DNA from: Vibrio lentus
GTDB lineage: Bacteria > Pseudomonadota > Gammaproteobacteria > Enterobacterales > Vibrionaceae
Length of the DNA stretch: 64,000 nucleotides
NCBI RefSeq assembly: GCF_002875945.1
Contig: NZ_MCZK01000155.1
Location: 24,436 to 88,435 of the forward strand
Reading direction: 5' to 3'
Below, one piece after another: positions 61,527 through 64,000 of the stretch. Within the stretch, counting starts at the first letter, position 1, and every line of letters starts with the position of its first letter. The position numbers and the translations under genes were made by a program. The notes below the pieces were generated by a model. It worked only from the letters and a program-made list of their open reading frames with translations. It ran no database searches and was not told the DNA's origin.

Positions 61527-62702
61527 ATGAACAGTTACGACATTGTAGTAGTGGGTGGTGGCATGGTTGGTGCTGCGACGGCAATCGGCTTTGCTAAACA
61601 AGGACTGAATGTTGCCGTGATCGAAGGCTTTGCTCCAAAAGCTTATGATGACTCACAAGCGATGGATATCCGTGTATCAGCAATTTCTCAGGCTTCAGTT
61701 GATTTGCTTGAAGAGTTGGGTGCATGGCAAAGTATCGCTGCAATGCGTGTCTGTTCTTACAAGCGTTTGGAAACTTGGGAGCACCCAGAGTGTCGTACTC
61801 GTTTTGATGCTGCATCTCTTGATTTACCTCGTTTAGGTTACATCGTTGAGAATCGATTAATCCAGTTGGGTTTATGGGCTCAGTTTGAAGCATATGATAA
61901 TTTAACGATCTTATGCCCAGAGAAATTAGACACGATTGAATTTGGCGAAACCAATATCGTCAAGCTTCAATCTGGTTCGCAGCTATCAGCGAAGTGGGTG
62001 ATTGGCGCTGATGGCGCAAATTCAGCCGTTCGTCAGCAAGCTGGGATTGGTATTACGGCTTGGGATTACCGACAGCACTGCATGCTTATCAATGTAGAAA
62101 CGGAACTTCCTCAGCAAGATATTACTTGGCAACAGTTTTTACCGAGTGGACCTCGTTCATTTTTGCCATTGTGTTCTCTAACTTCTGACGGTCAAGAAGT
62201 CGGGCAGGGGTCGTTGGTTTGGTATGACTCCCCATCTCGTATTAAGCAACTTTCTGCGATGAGCCCAGAAAAATTACGTAATGAAGTTATCATTAGCTTC
62301 CCTAGTGAATTGGGTGATGTAAAAGTGTTGAATGCAGGTTCATTCCCTTTGACTCGACGTCATGCTCAATCATACTTCAAGAATAATTGTATTCTTGTAG
62401 GGGACTCTGCACATACGATTAACCCTCTAGCAGGTCAAGGTGTGAACTTGGGCTTTAAAGATGTGGCTGCACTATTGGATATCACCAAAGAGAAAGGTGA
62501 ATTGAATCAATCTGTGGCGAGACGCTATGAAGTGATCAGAAGAGGTGACAATCTAATGATGCAAAGTGGCATGGACTTTTTCTACAAAACGTTCAGTAAT
62601 GATATTGGCCCGCTCAAGTTTGTGCGTAATGCTGCACTAAAGCTAGCAGAAAACTCAGGGCCGATTAAATCACAGGTGCTTAAATACGCTTTAGGGTTAT
62701 GA
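61527..62702 (+). CDS. ubiF: 2-polyprenyl-3-methyl-6-methoxy-1,4-benzoquinone hydroxylase (UbiF)
   Basis: A FAD monooxygenase of ubiquinone synthesis that hydroxylates the demethoxy intermediate. It has 391 residues, the same length as E. coli UbiF. It begins with a FAD motif (VVVGGGMVGAATA) and has the late GDSAHTINPLAGQGVNLGF signature. UbiH-type hydroxylases are related, but the synteny with miaB and the tRNA cluster identifies this as ubiF. Confidence 0.93.
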   Translation: MNSYDIVVVGGGMVGAATAIGFAKQGLNVAVIEGFAPKAYDDSQAMDIRVSAISQASVDLLEELGAWQSIAAMRVCSYKRLETWEHPECRTRFDAASLDLPRLGYIVENRLIQLGLWAQFEAYDNLTILCPEKLDTIEFGETNIVKLQSGSQLSAKWVIGADGANSAVRQQAGIGITAWDYRQHCMLINVETELPQQDITWQQFLPSGPRSFLPLCSLTSDGQEVGQGSLVWYDSPSRIKQLSAMSPEKLRNEVIISFPSELGDVKVLNAGSFPLTRRHAQSYFKNNCILVGDSAHTINPLAGQGVNLGFKDVAALLDITKEKGELNQSVARRYEVIRRGDNLMMQSGMDFFYKTFSNDIGPLKFVRNAALKLAENSGPIKSQVLKYALGL

Positions 62703-62732
62703 TTCGCTAGTCCAAATTATCTGGTTATAAAA

Positions 62733-62762
62733 AGAAGGAGAGCAGAGGCTCTCCTTTTTTGA
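62733..62762 (+). terminator. Terminator after ubiF
   Basis: A 9-bp perfect stem AAGGAGAGC (62735-62743) with GCTCTCCTT (62748-62756), loop AGAG, then TTTT. Confidence 0.9.
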
Positions 62763-62782
62763 TCTTGTGATAGTGCTTAGTG

Positions 62783-63823
62783 CTATTGCGTCACACAAAC
62801 AGGTGCATCAATGGTTAAAGAGCATCCAGTATAAATGAGAGAGCCATCTTCAACATTTCGTTTGAATGACGTGAGGTTGTTGGAGTGCTGGTTTGCGGAG
62901 ATAAGCCATTGTCCGTCATTCGTGATATGAAAGTCGCGAGGGAACTTGCCTTCAACATCGTAACTGTCCATAAAAATGAGCTTTTGAGTGACTGAGTCTA
63001 TTCGAAAACAACTGATTCTTGATTGATGTCGGCAAGACACATAAAGGAATTGCTCATCTGGCGATAGCTTAATTGCAGCCGCTGCTTCCCCTTTCTCCAT
63101 GTTAGGAAGTGCATCAACCTCTTCCACAATATTCCACACCCCTAAAGATTTTTCCAAAATCAATATCGTTTCAGAGAGTTCACACATCACATAGGCTCGA
63201 TCTTCAGCTTGGTTAAATATTAGGTGACGAGGTCCATTCCCTGCTGGCACTTTAATAGACTGCATCGGCTCATCAAGGAATTCTTCTTGTTCTTCGTCAA
63301 AGCAATAGAAGTTGATTCGATCGGCTCCGAGATCGACGGTGACAAACTGCGGAGAGTTCTTCAGGAAAAGGCTTTGATGAGCATGTGGGCCAGTTTGTCT
63401 TTCTGCATTAGGTCCAGAACCAACCATCTTGAGCGTTTTGAGTCGTTTATCGATATTGCCATTGATACTTAAACTAAAGATATCGAATGTCCCTGATGAA
63501 TATTGCGATGTAATAGCAAACTTATTGTGGGGATCTATCGTGATATGACAAGGATGCTCTCCTGAAATTGGTTCAGCATTTGACGCTATTTTTGAATCAG
63601 CATTAGGTATATGAATTAGCTGTGGTTGTATTTTCTGGTCAACTTCAGAAGCTGTGTAGACCCCCAGCTTTGTCGTGGTGACAAACGAGGGGTTAGTGCA
63701 GGCTGCCATAAGCTCCAAAGGTAGCAGCGTTCCCGTTTCCAGATCTAACTGAGTTTGATAGACACCTTGGCTCTTACTTGGAGAGTCTGTGTAGCAACCG
63801 ATCGTTAAAGGGAGGGTTTTCAT
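62783..63823 (-). CDS. Lactonase-family beta-propeller protein (Pgl-like)
   Basis: 346 residues from ATG 63823. The repeated blades resemble the seven-bladed lactonase family of E. coli 6-phosphogluconolactonase YbhE: GPNAERQTGPHAHQSLF, then GAGPRHL-type NGPRHLIF, and FPRDFHITNDGQWL near the end. No signal peptide, so it is cytoplasmic. 6-phosphogluconolactonase is the likely activity, but other sugar lactones are possible. It is inserted between ubiF and the tRNA genes, which are adjacent in E. coli. No upstream gene is close enough for an operon. Confidence 0.8.
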   Translation of the reverse strand: MKTLPLTIGCYTDSPSKSQGVYQTQLDLETGTLLPLELMAACTNPSFVTTTKLGVYTASEVDQKIQPQLIHIPNADSKIASNAEPISGEHPCHITIDPHNKFAITSQYSSGTFDIFSLSINGNIDKRLKTLKMVGSGPNAERQTGPHAHQSLFLKNSPQFVTVDLGADRINFYCFDEEQEEFLDEPMQSIKVPAGNGPRHLIFNQAEDRAYVMCELSETILILEKSLGVWNIVEEVDALPNMEKGEAAAAIKLSPDEQFLYVSCRHQSRISCFRIDSVTQKLIFMDSYDVEGKFPRDFHITNDGQWLISANQHSNNLTSFKRNVEDGSLIYTGCSLTIDAPVCVTQ

Positions 63824-63940
63824 AGGCAATCATACTCAATTAGGAAGTGGAGCAGACATTGTCTAATAAAATCGCAATAAAAGTGAGGTTATAGAAGAGA
63901 ATACTTGGTGACTTGGCTTGCAGATTTACATATTCCAGAT

Positions 63941-63970
63941 AAAACAAAACCCAGCTAAAAAGCTGGGTTT
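63941..63970 (-). terminator. Terminator of the tRNA operon
   Basis: A 10-bp perfect stem AAACCCAGCT (63947-63956) with AGCTGGGTTT (63961-63970), loop AAAA, followed on the minus strand by TGTTTTATC. It lies 11 bases after the tRNA CCA. Confidence 0.9.
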
Positions 63971-63980
63971 CATTCAATGA

Positions 63981-64000
63981 TGGTGCGGTCGGAGAGACTT
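63981..64000 (-). tRNA. tRNA-Leu, 3' end only (cut by window edge)
   Basis: On the minus strand the last 20 bases end in the encoded CCA (63983-63981), discriminator A, and acceptor arm GACCGC preceded by the T-arm 3' side (AAGTCTCTC). Acceptor and T-arm sequence, and the place next to ubiF and miaB, fit the tRNA-Leu that is first or last of the tRNA Met-Leu-Gln cluster. The anticodon is outside the window, so the identity rests on acceptor and T-arm sequence and synteny. Confidence 0.7.

Noticed and set aside
1..64000. A CRISPR array, prophage, toxin-antitoxin or other defence island
   Set aside because: I saw no regularly spaced repeats, no integrase or transposase, and no paired small toxin-antitoxin genes. 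The genes are almost all conserved housekeeping genes.

Overview
The window is a stretch of chromosome from a marine Vibrio, most likely of the Splendidus group. This is inferred from gene content and order, not from a database search. The pointers are a complete Na+-translocating NADH:quinone reductase operon with its two accessory genes, an OmpK/Tsx-type porin, DUF2850, and gene orders typical of Vibrionaceae. Nearly every gene is a recognisable housekeeping gene. I see no transposase, integrase, toxin-antitoxin pair, CRISPR array or defence island.

Layout. 1-8.4 kb: recC (3' part), an odd 461-base spacer, recB and recD, which encode the RecBCD recombination nuclease. 8.4-16.7 kb: a small orphan ORF, argA, a DUF2850 protein, mltA, tcdA-csdE, an outer-membrane barrel protein, csdA and panE. 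TcdA, CsdE and CsdA form one tRNA-modification and sulfur-transfer set, but csdA lies on the other strand beyond the barrel gene. 16.8-23.9 kb: ompK, a DUF4397 repeat lipoprotein, the yajG-ppiA-ampG operon, rlmG and bolA. 24.2-31.7 kb: nqrABCDEF, apbE (attaches FMN to NqrB and NqrC) and nqrM (NQR maturation).

31.9-41.7 kb: a double-receiver diguanylate cyclase, dinB with a LexA box, a chemoreceptor, a RecQ-type helicase without HRDC domain, a GreA/GreB-like protein, a DUF2884 protein and a sodium:neurotransmitter-symporter-type transporter. 41.8-61.2 kb (almost all minus strand): lipA, lipB, ybeD, dacA, rlpA, rodA, mrdA, rlmH, rsfS, holA, lptE, leuS, lnt, corC, ybeY, ybeZ, miaB. This is the conserved block for lipoate synthesis, cell-wall elongation, ribosome maturation and envelope lipoproteins. 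A plus-strand zinc-ribbon gene (ybeL type) interrupts it. 61.5-64 kb: ubiF, a beta-propeller lactonase-family gene, and the 3' end of a tRNA-Leu gene with its terminator. The miaB / ubiF / tRNA neighbourhood matches that of Escherichia coli.

The most unusual sequence is the recC-recB spacer. It is bounded by a 6-base direct repeat whose collapse would restore a tight operon junction, and it can form several hairpins, two of them mutually exclusive. Other points are a tandem 19-base repeat upstream of the barrel gene, an ERIC-like repeat upstream of the zinc-ribbon gene, a CKGC insertion and a missing inhibitory-site arginine in the diguanylate cyclase, the absence of nadD next to holA, and structured leaders at nqrA and lptE. 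No convincing new multi-gene system is visible.
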